Positions 1-12,019 of a DNA stretch of 64,000 bases are shown here, piece after piece. The position numbers and the translations under genes are program-made. The stretch is from Isoetes taiwanensis. Lineage: Eukaryota; Streptophyta; Lycopodiopsida; Isoetales; Isoetaceae. The stretch is taken from assembly GCA_021234155.1 (NCBI GenBank), contig JAJEKV010000034.1:10444697-10508696 (forward strand), in the 5' to 3' direction. Every line of letters begins with the position of its first letter. Positions within the stretch are counted from its first letter, which is position 1. The notes under the pieces are model-generated. The model worked only from the letters and a program-made list of their open reading frames with translations, made no database searches and had not been told where the DNA came from.

Positions 1-560
1 AAGAAGCTGGGCAGATCCAACTCAGGCAGATCCAACTGATATAGGGAACTGAAGATAATGGTGCGACCTGCGATTTGAAGAAAATGCTGCTAAGAAGATT
101 GGATCGGAAGAGAGCAGGAGGTGCAATCAAGGGCCACTTTGGAGAGAATCGCAAGCAAAAGGGGAGCATACAGAGATGTCGCTGCAAGAAGGCCATATAG
201 GTGATGCCGATGTCTTGCAAGGAAGGAAACGGTTTTCGGATACTTGGCCTTCCTTCCAATATCCAGATGCCATATCTCAGATGCATCAGCCGACGTTTTC
301 CTCCTTGATATCTGTATGCCATCGGAAGGAAACTTGATATCTGTATGCCATCGGAAGGAAACGATGCCCTCCTTGATATCTGTATGCCATCGGAAGGAAA
401 CGAAGCAAGGAAGGAAATGACGCCCAAGAGCATGGCGGAGGAGCATGGTCGGGAGGCATGGCGGAGGAGCAGGGCGGAGCCACGTTCGGTTGAAAAGCCA
501 AGGAAAAAAAGGAGGGAGATAAAAGCGGCAAAAATTGGAGGGCACGGATCAAATCTGGCT
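1..560. repeat. Short direct repeats, no gene
   Basis: A 29-bp unit starting TTGATATCTGTATGCCATCG occurs three times, at 305-333, 334-362 and 373-401; the first two are perfectly abutted and the third follows a 10-bp spacer. At 430-475 a GGCGGAGGAGCA motif is repeated. Reading frames across this stretch are open only because the repeat length permits it, and I see no protein-like composition. Confidence 0.7.
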
Positions 561-1900
561 AGTTAATCTCAGCCGTTAAAATGGGCCAATAGGATTCAAT
601 GACCTGGATCATAATCTTAGCCACTCATCTCGCGGTTGGATGTGATACAAATTTATAATGCCTATTTTTTTAAACTTCACACATGACAACGTTGAGGCTT
701 TCTAGGTTTAAATCATATGGGCTAGATAACATCCTTCAGACTTTCCTAGCCGCATGGCCACTAGGCCATATTTTTCTGGGCCATTGCACAGGATATTATC
801 AGCCTTAATGTCCGGGTCGAGTCATTAGCCTAGAAGAAAAAAGAAAAGAATAATTCTACAGTGCATAAATACAAAATATACAGTAAAGATGAAGCTAGAA
901 AGCAATTTTTGTGATCAACGTACTAGACCGAGCAGCCTTGGAGTGATTGATTCTGTCTGGCCCGGAATCACGATTTCGTAATTCTAACTTTTGATTTTGT
1001 GATATTTTTTGTTAAAGGTAACCAAGACCTGTTATCATCCCATTAATGAAATCATGGATTTTGTAACCCATTATCAACCATTAAAATTTAAAGGGGGTTT
1101 TAATGATTTATTACTTAGCTTAGTTAATATTTATTATTAATGATTTTAGCTAATATATTTGGTACTATTTGAACTAGTAATTAACAAGAGCCAAGGGCAC
1201 TTGTTGGTAGTACCAGCTACTGCATTCTTGCAAACTGGGTTTGCTAAAAGGAAAATAGGTTGTAAATTCTAGCACTCCAGGAGTATGAGTTGGTTTGTCA
1301 TGAGCAGCCGAGGGCTCAGTAGTGGAATGTAGACGAACCACATGGAAAAGGGCAAGACCCTAAAAATATTAATGTTTTGGTGAATATTACTATACCCTTT
1401 TGGATATGATAGGGTTCGGCTAGGGCAACTGAGTGATGCAATCGAGAGGTAACCAGTTGTTATCTTCAATTAATCCAGACGAAAGTACTGCAATTTTGAA
1501 AGCTCGGCTTTCGTTAAAAATCTAGGAGTCCTGAACAATTTTGGACGTGGGAATCTGGGATTTCATGGTGAGTAAAGTCCGTTGTTAGACATTTTTGCCC
1601 GGGGTAACCGCATGATCTGGGATCATTGTCTCACTCTACTGGTTAGGGTGGCATGAGGTTGCATGTTAGCCTTTAACCAGTCCTTGTAAGGAATTAGTGA
1701 CAACTGTATTATTATTAACTCAAGGGGTGCACGACCTAGGGTTTGTGCTCTCCTTATATTGCAAGCCATAAAATTGTTTTTTAAGTATTGGGAAACCAAA
1801 ATGAAAGCACCAGCTATCAAAGCTGTTTAAACTCCTGTTTTTTAGGTCTGATTGATCTCATATATTATTTGTTATGGTTCAAATGTTGTACCACAAGGAT
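561..1900. other. Gene-less stretch
   Basis: AT-rich sequence with no convincing coding signal, RNA gene or element terminus visible to me. Confidence 0.5.
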
Positions 1901-1904
1901 CCAT

Positions 1905-2715
1905 CATGCCACTTGATTGGCTCCAACATGCCACCTAGGCTCCAATATGCCAAGGTGGCTCAAACATGCCACGGGATTCACCATGCCACCTAGGCTCCAA
2001 CATGCCAAGGTGTTCTTCAAACATCCCACCTAGGCTCAAATGCCAAGGTGGCTCCAAAGCATGCCAAGGTGGCTTAAACATGCCATGTGGGCTCCAACAT
2101 GCCACCTACGCTCTAACATGCCAAGGTGGCTCAAACATGCCAAGATGGCCCTAAGGGCCAGATTCCACATGCGTCAGTAGAAGTTTGCTGTAAAACCACA
2201 ATTTTTCCTTTCGGTGATTCCACAAACAGGCACTGCAGTTATCAAATTTGTTGTGTGTCATAGATCTATGGGGATGCTGAGGACGTGATGGAAATCCCAC
2301 CTACCGCTAGTTAAGCATTTTGAAAAGGTCGGGGCTTAAACATGCCACCCAGGCTTTGAAATGCCAAGGTGGACCAAACATGCCATGTGTGCTCCAACAT
2401 GCCACCTAGGCTCCAACATGCCAAGGTGGCTCAAATATGCTAAGGTGGCTCAAACATGCCACGTGGGTTTCCAACATGCCACCTCGGCTCAAACATGCCA
2501 AGGTGGCTCAAACATGCCACGCTGGGCTCCAACACGCCAAGGTGGCTCAAACATGCCACCTAGGCTCCAACATGCCACCTAGGCTCAAACATGTCAAGGT
2601 GGCTCAAACATGCCATGTGGCTCCAACATGCCACCTAGGCTCCAACATGTCAAGGTGGCTCAGGCATGCCACCTAGGCACCAATATGCCACCTGGGCCAC
2701 CTAGGCACTCCAAAT
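1905..2715. repeat. Minisatellite block 1 (ATGCCACCTAGGCTCCAAC)
   Basis: Degenerate tandem array of about 18-21-bp units of the type ATGCCACCTAGGCTCCAAC alternating with ATGCCAAGGTGGCTCAAAC. It is interrupted at about 2160-2340 by non-repeat sequence. CCTAGG inside the unit is palindromic, and the two unit types are partly complementary (CCACCT against AGGTGG), so the array can fold on itself. The same family reappears at 5570-6555, so the two blocks bracket the foldback structure at 3050-5560. 2716-3050 holds no repeat and no gene that I can see. Confidence 0.9.
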
Positions 2716-3361
2716 GGTGACATGGCATGCCAAGTAAGCAAGGCCAAGTTTTGACTAGGCTAAAAATGAAAAGATGCTCATCTTTGGTCTTTTCATTGGG
2801 TGATGTTGGCAAATGTTGGGTGACATGGCTAGATGGTGATGACGTGGACATGATGACTAGGACTTTATGCAAGAACTATGATAACCTTTGGAATTTTTTG
2901 TGGACAGGTTTGGCAAGGGATAAAATAGAGGGATCTTGAAGAACTAAAGCGCTGACACCCTTACCCAAATCGAACCAGGCCAGGACTTTGCGCGCTTCCT
3001 CACCAGAGGGGAGAGGCCACACCCCATGAGACAGACCTCAGAAAGGTTGTCGATGCAGCCTTTTGCTGCCAACGCCCTCTAGGAGCACAAATGCCAATGA
3101 CCCCCTCCCAAAGCTTGGTTTCTCTATCCAACCGCTGAATCGCTGTTCAAGTAACCCGCTTCAAAGCGGTGTTCAAAAATTCAAGATCCATCCGGTGGAA
3201 CTTATCAAACCACGAAGCCGCCTTTTGGTCGAATCGTGTAGAAACCCAAGTGTTTTGTTGTTCGGCAAAGACAAAGGTTCAGGAATGGAGATCCGACCCG
3301 CCATGTCGTCCCGGAATGGCAAAATTACCCTAGGGATTAAGTTACACGGTCATTTTTAGCA

Positions 3362-3703
3362 ATGAAAGAAATACGAACCCTCTACATGGCAGTATTCTGC
3401 AGCCACCTCTTGGCCCAATTGACTACGAACGTGTTGGGGGACATGAGCTATTTTGGCGCTTCTTGGAGAAGGGGTCGTCTACTGCCCACGAAACTTGGTC
3501 CCCAGGGTAATGTCATCGTTTTGAGTCCATTGACAGAGTCAATTCACAATTCCGGAGTGGGAGAGTTGCCCGTTCGTGGCCAGGGGCCTTCGGGAGAGGA
3601 CCTTTGGGGCAAACTGCTTCCGGAAGGTTTTAAGGGTCCATCTTCTGGCTTCAACACCCTCCCTCTATATGATGACATTCTGCAAGATCTTGATCGAATC
3701 TGA
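3362..3703 (+). other. Unrecognised ORF in left foldback arm
   Basis: A 113-codon frame with a non-repetitive, protein-like composition containing GELPVRGQGPSGEDLW, followed by LPEGFKGPSSGFNTLPL. The diverged inverted copy at 4845-5135 keeps the same frame and motif. I do not recognise the family and see no start context or splice site that would make it a gene. It may be a captured exon or a relic of the element's own coding region. Confidence 0.35.
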
Positions 3704-4844
3704 CTACGATATGGCCTCCAAAAAGTAAACCTTGTGTGTTGCTAGGTTATTGAAGGGTTTACGTTATGGAGGTCGAGTTTTAGTCGGTTGCATTTGGGAC
3801 ATGATCCATAAGCTGCAGTTGTAAACGCCAAGCAATAGGAACTGACAGAATGGGGTTTGGATTTATCCTCCTCCCATTGTGGCAATTGGAAGTCAAGAGC
3901 GCCTTTTGCAGTAGCAAAATTGTTTGGGATCATTCGGGATGGCCAATAGATCCAAACTCTGTTATTTCAGTTGCTATGGCTCTGCATGCATGTCTAGAAA
4001 AGGTGCACCTAGTTATCCAGGAAAAGACCATGTTTTGGCCTCCAAAATATAAACCCTACAATACCCTAGCAACACACAGGGTTTACGTTTCGGAGGCCAA
4101 AACGTGGTCGTTTTCTTGAAAAACTAGGTGCACCTTTTCTAAACATGCATGAGGAGCCATGGCAACTAAAATAAAAAAGTTTGGATCTATTGGCCATCCC
4201 GAATGATCCTAAACAATTTTGCTACTGCAAAAGGCACTCTTGACTTCCAATTGCCACACTGGAAGGAGGATAAATCCAAACCCCATTCTGTCAGTTCCTA
4301 TTGCTTCGCGTTTTCAACTGTAGCTTCTCGACAATGTCTCAAGTGCAACCGACTAAAAATCGACCTCTATAACGTAAACCCTTCAATAACCTAGCAACAC
4401 ACAGGGTTTACGTTTTGGAGGCCATATCCTAGTCAGATTCGACCAGGATCTTGCAGAATGTCATCACGTAGAGGGAGGGTGTTGACGCCAGAAGATGGAA
4501 CCTTAAAACCTTCCGGAAGTAGTTCGCCCTAAAGTCCTTTCTCGACTGCAGGACACTTTGCGGAGGGATATGTTTTCCCGGACAGATCTTGAATTTTCTT
4601 GAGCCTGCTCGAAGCAAGTTACTTGAATGGATAATTCAACGGTCGGATAGGGAAACCGGGTTCCGGGAAGGGAGGCATTGGCATTTGCCCTCCCGAGAGG
4701 AGCATCGGTAGGAAAGCCCCGCCGGTAAATCCAAACCCCATTTCGCCGGGGTTTTTATTGCTTCTTGTTTTCAATGCAGTTTCGACCATGTCTCAAGTGC
4801 AACTGAATAAAACTCGACCTCCATAACGTAAACCCTACAATAAC

Positions 4845-5135
4845 CTAGCAACGCACAGGGTTTACGTTTTGGAGGCCATACCCTAGCCAGATTGGACCAG
4901 GATCTTGCACAATGTCATGAGGTAGTGGGAGGGCATTGAGGCCAGAAGACGGAGCCCTAAAACCTTCCAGAAGAAGTTCGTCCCAAAGGTCCTCTCTGGA
5001 GGGTCCTTGGCCATGGACGGGCAACTCTCCCACCCCGGAACTGTGATCTGACTCTGCCAACGGACTCAAAACATCGACATTACCCCGAGACCAAGTTTCG
5101 CGGGCGTAAGACCACCCCCTGCCCCGAGGCGCCAA
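4845..5135 (-). other. Diverged copy of the foldback ORF
   Basis: A 96-codon frame holding GELPVHGQGPSREDLW and then EGFRAPSSGLNALPL, clearly homologous to the frame at 3362-3703. Differences between the copies include several conservative substitutions. The C-terminal residues run into the palindromic GGTTTACG segment. Function unknown. Confidence 0.35.
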
Positions 5136-5569
5136 AGTAGCTCATGTCCAACACGCTCAGTAGTGAATTGGCCTTAGCGAGGGTGCGTATCACCGCCATG
5201 TAGAGGGTTCGTGTTTCTTTTGCTGCAAAAAATGACCGTGTAACTTGGTCCCTAGGGTAATTTCGCTATTTCGGACGATATGAGGAAGTCAAATCTCCAT
5301 TCCGAGCCTTTGTCCGCCCAAACGACAAAACACTTGGGTTTCTACGGTGGGCCGACCGCAGGACACTTTATGGTTTGATATGTTCTCGGGGACAGATCTT
5401 GAATTTTTTTGAGCCCTTTCGAAGCAAGTTACTTGAATGGAGAATTCAACGGTCGGATAGGGAAACTAGGTTAGGGAAGGGGAGGCATTGGCATTTGCCT
5501 CCCTGAGGAGCACCGTAGGAAAGCCACGCCCGGTAACCTTTGTGATGTCCGGCTCTCGGGGTCCGCCAC

Positions 5570-6555
5570 CTAGGCTATAACATGCCACAGGCTCCAACAT
5601 GCCACGTGAGCTCCAACATGCCAAGTTGGCTCCAACGTGCCACCTAGGCTCAAGCATGCCAAGGTGGCTCAAATATGCCACCTAGGGTCCAACATGCCAC
5701 CGGGCTTCTACATGCCACGTGGGCTCCAACATGCCAACTAGGCTCCAACATGCCTCGTGAGCTCCAGCATGCCACCCTGGGCTCCAACATGCCACCTAGG
5801 CTCCAACATGCCACCTAGGCTCCAACATGCCACCTAGGTCCAACACGCCAAGGTGGCTCCAACATGCCACCTAGGCTCAAGCGTGCCAAGGTGGCTCAAA
5901 CATGCCACCTAGGCTCCAATATGCCACGAGGCTCCAACATGCCACCTAGGCTCCAACATGCCACCCACGCCCAACATGCCACGTGGGCTCCAACATGCCA
6001 CCCAGCATGCCACCTAGGCTCCAACATGCCAATGAGGCTCCAACATGCCACGTGAGCTCCAACATGCTACGTTGGCCCCAACGTGCCACCTAGGCTCAAG
6101 CACGCCAAGGTGGTTCAAATATGCCACCTAGGCTCCAACATGCCACAAAGGCTTCAACATGCCACGTAGGCTCCAACATGCCAACCAGGGCTCCAACATG
6201 CCTCGTGAGCTCTAGCATGCCACCTAGGCTCCAATGTGCCACCTACGCTCCAACATGCTACGTGGGCTCCAACATGCCACCTAGCATGCCACCTAGGCTC
6301 GAACATGGCACGTGAGCTCCAACATGCCACATAGGCTCCAACATGCCAAGTTGGCTCCAACGTGCCACCTAGGCTCAAGCATGCCAACGTGGCTCAAATA
6401 TGCCACCATCAGCTCCAACATGCCACGAAGGCTGCAAGATGCCACCTGGGCTCCAACATGCCACGTGAGCTCTAACATGACACCTAGGCTCCAACATGCC
6501 ACCTACGCTCCAACATGCCACCAAGGCTTGAACATGCCACGTAGGCTCCAACGCA
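5570..6555. repeat. Minisatellite block 2 (ATGCCACCTAGGCTCCAAC)
   Basis: Around 50 degenerate units of the same family as 1905-2715, here without the long interruption. Units vary mainly at the central CCTAGG (also ACGTGAG, ACGTAGG, AAGTTGG). Many overlapping frames stay open on both strands because the unit often has a length divisible by three; none should be read as genes. Confidence 0.9.
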
Positions 6556-6719
6556 TGAATGACCAAGGCAAGATATGAATGACATGGACATGGACTTGAT
6601 GGCGTTAGGATATTGTTAAGATTTTGCGTGGTCCTATGACATTAATGCTTAGGGATTTGTTGCAGCGGTCATGCACCCCGTCAAGGAATACAAATCAAAT
6701 TCTTGATGGTTTTGTTATG

Positions 6720-7275
6720 CAAAAATAGGCGTTAAGTAATTGAAGTAGTTGAAGTAACTTGTCTTGCATGGAATACTAGTATAAGGACATGTGATCGTGC
6801 ACGCATCACATGTAGCAAATCAAGTAATACTGTCCCTACCACTATAAAGACCCGTGATATGGAAGGATAGGACATGTAGAGAATCAAGTATTCTTTCCTA
6901 CTTCTATAAAGACATGTGACAATAGAAGTATTACACATGTCGTAATTCATGTATTCTTTCCTACAATGCCTTAGCAAATAAAGTACTCTGTCCTACTACT
7001 ATAAAGACATATGACATGGAAGCATACGACATGTAGAGAATCAAGTATTCTTTCCTACTTCTATAAAGACATGTGACAATAGAAGTATTACACATGTCGT
7101 AATTCATGTATTCTTTCCTACAATGCCTTAGCAAATAAAGTACTCTGTCCTACTACTATAAAGACATGTGAATGGAAGTATAGGACATGTAGAGAATCAA
7201 ATATTCTTTCCTACATCTATAAAGACATGTGACAATAGAATTATTAGACATGTAGAAATTCAAGTATTCTTTCCT
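6720..7275. repeat. 157-bp tandem repeat
   Basis: The phrase GTAGAGAATCAAGTATTC begins at 6876 and 7033, and a close variant at 7189, giving units of 157 and 156 bp; a decayed partial unit precedes 6876. Within each unit a half-unit motif (TTCTTTCCTAC, CTATAAAGACATGTGA) recurs, so the unit itself arose by duplication. Confidence 0.85.
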
Positions 7276-8425
7276 ACAGTGGATTGTATTATAAAATGAC
7301 ATGTCACAATAGAAGAAACTACAAAACAACAGTGGATGTTTTAGTCCACTGAAAAAAGAACACCATTATCGAACAAAACCATACCTCCACAAATCCACAT
7401 GTAGGATTCTTTGAAAACAGGACATGTAGACCTACCAAAACTGATGTTTTCAACAGTGGACCAAAAACCGGGGTGAGTGTGTAATAAAGTAAATATTTTT
7501 AATTCAAGATTTATTCGAGGTTTAGCTAACATGTACTTTAATGGAAATTGCTTTGTCTCTCAGCATCAAGATATGGTTTATGCTTGGAGCTTGAGCATAT
7601 ATTAGTATGCACCATAGTGCAAAGATGTACTTTAAAGCAAAAGCTTGTCTGTTGTGGCTTGGGAATATGTTTGAGCCTGAAAACATTTTGTCATAGAATG
7701 CAAAATGAACCGACCTTGATGACAGATTAAGGTTCATTATAGATTGACAAAAACTGACTTTTATATGAAAGGTTGTTTATTGCGGCTTGAGGATATGCTA
7801 AAGCCTGAAGATATCTTGTCGTAGGATGCCATCTGAAACGAAAATTTCCTTAAGGGATAAAATCAGACAAATATTATGTACCCAGGTTGTTGTACCTTGG
7901 GACTAAAACATCAAGGTAACATGACCGTATAATGCCGCTTTTAGGCATCATCTTAATGGGCTTTGGCCTTTGAGTTTTGTTGAAGGTGGATGCCATATAT
8001 CCTGGATGCCCATATGTCATCAAATATCATCAGTTGCATATCCTTTTCTATATCTCAAATGGATACAAAGCCAAATTAGAATAGACTGAAGTAAAAATGT
8101 AGACACTGAAATACTTCGAATTTAGTGCAAACTATGAAACAGACAGGAGATTGAGATTTATGCAAAAGATCGAGGTGGAAAAAAGCAAACGTACTTGAGA
8201 TGTTATAGAAGCCTTGCCTGCATTAACCATAAGACCTGCATTAACAAACCAAGTACTTTGTGTACTCAGATGGCTTTCAAAACATTATTGTAACTGTTAT
8301 TACAGCCTGCGCATTATTAATGCAAATGTGAAAATCCGATGCTAGAAGCGAAATGCAAGACTGCTTTTAGATGCAAAGTTGCATACCTCAGTCAGATGTC
8401 ATAAGTGACAGAAACAGCCCTAAAG
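7276..8425. other. Gene-less stretch with one diverged duplication
   Basis: Segments at about 7635-7705 and 7765-7835 are diverged copies of one another (GGCTTGGGAATATG against GGCTTGAGGATATG, then AGCCTGAA in both). Otherwise I see no gene. Confidence 0.5.
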
Positions 8426-8426
8426 T

Positions 8427-8449
8427 CGTATTTAATTAAAGTGGGACAA
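8427..8449. repeat. Inverted 23-bp motif, left partner
   Basis: GTCGTATTTAATTAAAGTGGG here recurs inverted at 13351-13373 with one change, about 4.9 kb away. Weak similarity continues inward on both sides. No matching target duplication is visible outside the pair, so this may be the termini of an old element or two independent insertions. Confidence 0.45.
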
Positions 8450-8574
8450 ATCTCGAATTTTGGGACTCGGACTGAAAATGGGACTCAAACAATTTTTTTT
8501 TTTTTGAATTGAATGTTGAATAGAATTTTTTCTTCATAAACACAACAATAACATTTACAAAGAACAATCCGAGA

Positions 8575-8835
8575 AACGAAGGGGAGATGGTGGAGAAAGA
8601 ATGGTCGGAAGGAAGAGGAGATGGAAGGGAGGGAGGATGGAGGGAGGGAGGCAAAGGAGCACGGGGAGGGAGAGGTAGGAGAGGCAGGGGAGGGGAGAGG
8701 GGAGGGGCAAAGAGGAGGAGGGGAAAAGGAAGAGGGAGGGGCAAGTCATGGTAGGAAGGGAGGGAGGGGCAAAGGGAGGGGCAAGTCATGGAAAAGGAGA
8801 GGAGGTGCAAAGAAAGTCGGCAAAAGATAGGGGGA
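8575..8835. repeat. Polypurine (GA-rich) tract
   Basis: About 260 bp that is almost entirely purine on the plus strand (GGGAGG, GGAGAGG, GGGGCAA motifs). A 37-bp segment containing GGGGCAAGTCATGG is duplicated near its end. The open frames here are low complexity and not genes. Confidence 0.8.
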
Positions 8836-9361
8836 GAGGCAAACGGGCCCAAACATAATGAACTAAATTAATTTTAAATCAATAAATACTATTTTATAAA
8901 TAATATAATATAATAAATACAATTAATTAAAAACAAAAAAAGACCTTTAAAATTTCTCGCCTAGCTAGGCGAGAATGGCCAAGATCCAAAGATATGCACG
9001 AAAAGGTGAACTATTTTTAAGCATCCAAGGCATCCAACTATTTTTAAGGGCCAAAGATCAAACATATGCACTAAAAAGAGCAATAAAAAAATGCCCCATC
9101 CGATCGCCCATATCAAGGCCCCGGCTGTGGAGGTCCAAAGATAAAGCGAGGAGCTCTAAAGACCAGGGCGAGCCTTTTGCATCCACGATTGTGGAAGATG
9201 AAGAATCGAGAATCGCTTAGGAGTAGTGTGGAACTCTTGAACCACCATAGCCACCGCGATCGAAGAAGAAAATTTTCGAGAAGAAGACCTCTTCATTTGG
9301 GTGCCGACATTTTTTTCACAAAAATTCAACAGAGGGCAGGATTTTCTTCGGACAAGCAGCG

Positions 9362-9937
9362 GCTTGCAGGCGTCATTAGGGATTTTTGAGATCATAAAAG
9401 GGCCTTCTAAGAACTGGCCGACTAAAGCTATATGAACTACCAATCGAAAAAAACGAAATTGGTAATCCAACAAAGGCAGTTATAACTAACTCAATCTTTG
9501 GATCACATTTTCTAGCATAAGTGTTGATAAGAAAGTCCAAATGAGCATTTGTTTAGTGCAATAGATAGATATCATTGAGATCTTTGCAACCTTGGGTGGT
9601 TTGCATATCTTTTAGCCCCGTAGGATAGTAAAAAATGGTAAAAACCATATTTTTTGGAGTTTTGACAATCATAAGTGGTTAAAATATGTGTAAAGCACCT
9701 AAGGTTGGAAAGAACTCAACGAGATCTATCTATTGCACTAAACGAGAGCTCATTTGGACTTTTCTATCAATAGTTATGCTAGAACATGTGATCCAAATGA
9801 GTTAGTTATAACAGCTTTTGTTGACCGGACATCAATGCTCGATTTCTGATTGGTAGTTCATTTATCTTCATTTGGCTTAGTTGGCATGTTTTGAAGGCCC
9901 TTTTTTAATCTCAAAAAAACCCTAATGAGTGGCAGCC
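9362..9937. mobile_element. Foldback MITE-like element
   Basis: Arms 9362-9620 and about 9690-9937 are inverted copies of each other: AGGGATTTTTGAGATC at the left pairs with the AATCTCAAAAAAACCCT segment at the right, and both arms carry the TAGATAGAT/ATCTATCTA motif and TTAGTTATAA. The loop is about 70 bp. No coding capacity. The target duplication is not clear. Confidence 0.75.
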
Positions 9938-10130
9938 ATCCATTCCCAGGCTCCCCGATTGGGCAAATAAGAGCTAAAAGCTTCGCCCAGCGGCTCCGCC
10001 ATCGGAGTAGCGAACACCGCTTGGCGTAACACTTCCGAAGAAACGATCCCGAACCTCGCTTGGCGCGAACCTCGAGAAGTGCGTATGTAAGATCCGCAGG
10101 TAAGGGTTCGGATTAAGGGTTCGGATTCCA

Positions 10131-10640
10131 GTGAGAAACAGATTAAGGGATTCGGATTCCAAGCGGCTTCTTTCTTACCCTTCCAAGCGGCAGAAATCAG
10201 GCATTTTTAGTAGGTACGCAGTGGGATTTTCTTTCAAGCAAGAAGAATGTGGGCTTTTATATCTGCAAGGAAATGGCAATATCGCCATGGCGGGCTCTGC
10301 GACAAGCTCTAGATATGAAGCTTCCGTTTCATTTATCAAAAGTTTGAGATCTTTAGCTCAAGAAAGCGCAAGCGAAAAGCTGAGGATGGTTGAAGGATTG
10401 CCTGCGAAGCTTGTTTCTACGCCTATTTCCGGTGAAAGTAGTAAACCTAATGTGAAAGTAGTAAACCTAATCCGTCAATCAGACACGCCAAGGCTTGTAA
10501 AGGCATAAAAGCTCTGTTAGGTTTGTGCCTTTCAAAAGAAAACAGAGGCGTAGCTGTGAAGGCCGGAGCTGTAAGCATTTCTGAACGCGAAACAGAGTAT
10601 GCTGCCGAAAGAAAAAGCTATGGCATACCTGTGCCTTTTT
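10131..10640 (+). pseudogene. U-box/ARM-repeat E3 ligase-like fragment
   Basis: The frame opens into SLRSLAQESASEKLRMVEGL and, after an in-frame stop at about 10506, continues in the same frame as KALLGLCLSKENRGVAVKAG followed by ERETEYAAERK. Order and wording match armadillo repeats of plant U-box ubiquitin ligases of the PUB22/PUB26 type, which bind substrates through these repeats. The U-box itself is absent, the ARM region is shortened and at least one stop breaks it. It is therefore a truncated pseudogene; assignment to the ARM family is from motif memory. Confidence 0.55.
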
Positions 10641-10722
10641 CGATCTAAGGAGAGATTAACAGAGCCGGAGAAGCAATACTGCGGCTTCATTCTAGAATTG
10701 GACTCGCATGAAACCAATCACC

Positions 10723-10770
10723 GGGATTAAAAAACCCCGCCCTTTCGGGTTTTCGAGGAAAAACCCTAGT
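10723..10770 (-). mobile_element. LINE 3'-tail remnant
   Basis: On the minus strand this reads GGGTTTTTCCTCGAAAACCC then a GGGCGGGGTTTTTTAATCC-type end, matching the 3' end of the LINE at 25081-25130. Similarity continues upstream on the minus strand to about 10800 (GGCTTATCACT against GGCTTATTACT). It is a short 3' fragment of the same LINE family. Confidence 0.6.
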
Positions 10771-11029
10771 GATAAGCCTTCGGCAAGGGGCTTGGACAAA
10801 CGGAAGGCATAAAAATCGCTCCCAAAACCCACGAATGGAAAAGTCGAAACAGATGCCGCTCGCTAACCTGTACCTGCACATCACCAACAAAACAACAAGA
10901 CAAAACAAACCTCCTAGAGTGGAGGGGCTGATTACGCGCGTGCCACGCGATAAAAATACAATAACAAAGAAGGGGGGGAGGGTGGGTTCAAAGAGAATAA
11001 GGTACTGCTGAGAGAGAAGAGGAAGCGCC

Positions 11030-12015
11030 GATGAGAAGTCGAAGCAGAAACGCGCCTAAAATAGCGAACTCCCAACCAGAATGGGCATGCGCCGCCCGCA
11101 AGCATGCATCATGCATGCTCGTCCTATTCTAGAATGGCGATCCGATGTCTCGGATCAATGGGAACAACGGCGCTCTTCAACAACGGCTGGGCCGAGGTTC
11201 TTAGAAAATTTTCTTGAGAGTTCGCCATAGCCAGCCAGGATCTTGAGAGTTCGCCATAGCCAGCCACGATTTCGTTAGTGTACCAAATTTCTTCTTCTCA
11301 AAAGGTATGTACCAAATCTCCCCACTTTTTAATTTCAAATTTCGAAAATCTCCCCCCCTTTTCAATTTCAAATTTCTAACTTAAGAGGTGGGAGAAAAAA
11401 AAGCCAAATATTAAGAGAAAAAAATAGAATAATAATAGAGTGTACGTAAGAAAAAAAATACGGATATAGTGTACACAATGGGTTATTTTTCTAAGGTTAA
11501 TGGGTTATTTTTCTAAGGTTAATGGGAAAAAAAAGCTGGTTACATTATTAATTGGGCTATAATTTTATTAGTGTCGCCCTTCGTAAATATTTGAATTCCA
11601 TATTTTACACCTTATGTTGACCTTAGGTAAAAATTTAACTTTGCGAAGATCATGATATAATCTTATTAATAGATAGGTCTAATAGATATAATCATGATAT
11701 ATAGGTCTAATGCTTATTAATAGATTTAATGCATAGGTCTAATAGGCTCTCGTAGGTTATAATGTGCATTATAGATGCATATGTTGCTATTTACATGTGC
11801 ATTAGGCATTACTCTTTACATAGCTAAATATGAGCCCAATGGTCCCCTCTTCATATAGCTATATGGTATGGTCCATTAGAAAGGGGGAGGGTCCATTGGA
11901 TATGTGTCCATTAGATAATACATGGGGGGGCTCTATTTTTATGGAAAATACGTTAGGAAATTTATGGGAGGGTATTTTTTCATAGAAAATACATAGGATG
12001 TTTGAAGGTTATTCA
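11030..12015. other. AT-rich gene-less stretch
   Basis: Contains a 23-bp tandem duplication (GGGTTATTTTTCTAAGGTTA, 11480-11525), a CCAGCCAGGATCTTGAGAGT-type duplication at 11205-11270, and variants of AATAGGTCTAAT at 11660-11750. No gene is visible. Confidence 0.5.
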
Positions 12016-12019
12016 TTTT

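Larger units (their letters stand above)
3050..5560. repeat. Large imperfect foldback (inverted repeat)
   Basis: The sequence from about 3070 to 4060 recurs inverted from about 4068 to 4730, with the centre near 4063 (GGTTTACG-type sequence on both sides, flanked by GGTGCACCT). The first right arm lacks an internal segment. A second, fuller inverted copy follows directly at about 4725-5530, so the right side is a direct duplication. Landmarks shared by all arms include TTCAACGGTCGGATAGGGAA or its complement and GGGTTTACGTT. I see no transposase; this could be a foldback transposon or a rearranged satellite-associated segment. Confidence 0.85.

Noticed and set aside
305-401. Three 29-bp direct repeats resembling a short CRISPR array
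   Set aside because: Two copies abut with no spacer, the third follows 10 bp, and the context is a plant nuclear genome.
1966-2676. Open frames rich in MPPRLQHAT-type repeats
   Set aside because: They are translations of the minisatellite; frames on both strands are equally open.
8436-8852. Pro/Leu-rich frame opposite the polypurine tract
   Set aside because: Low-complexity translation of GA-rich DNA, with no other coding sign.
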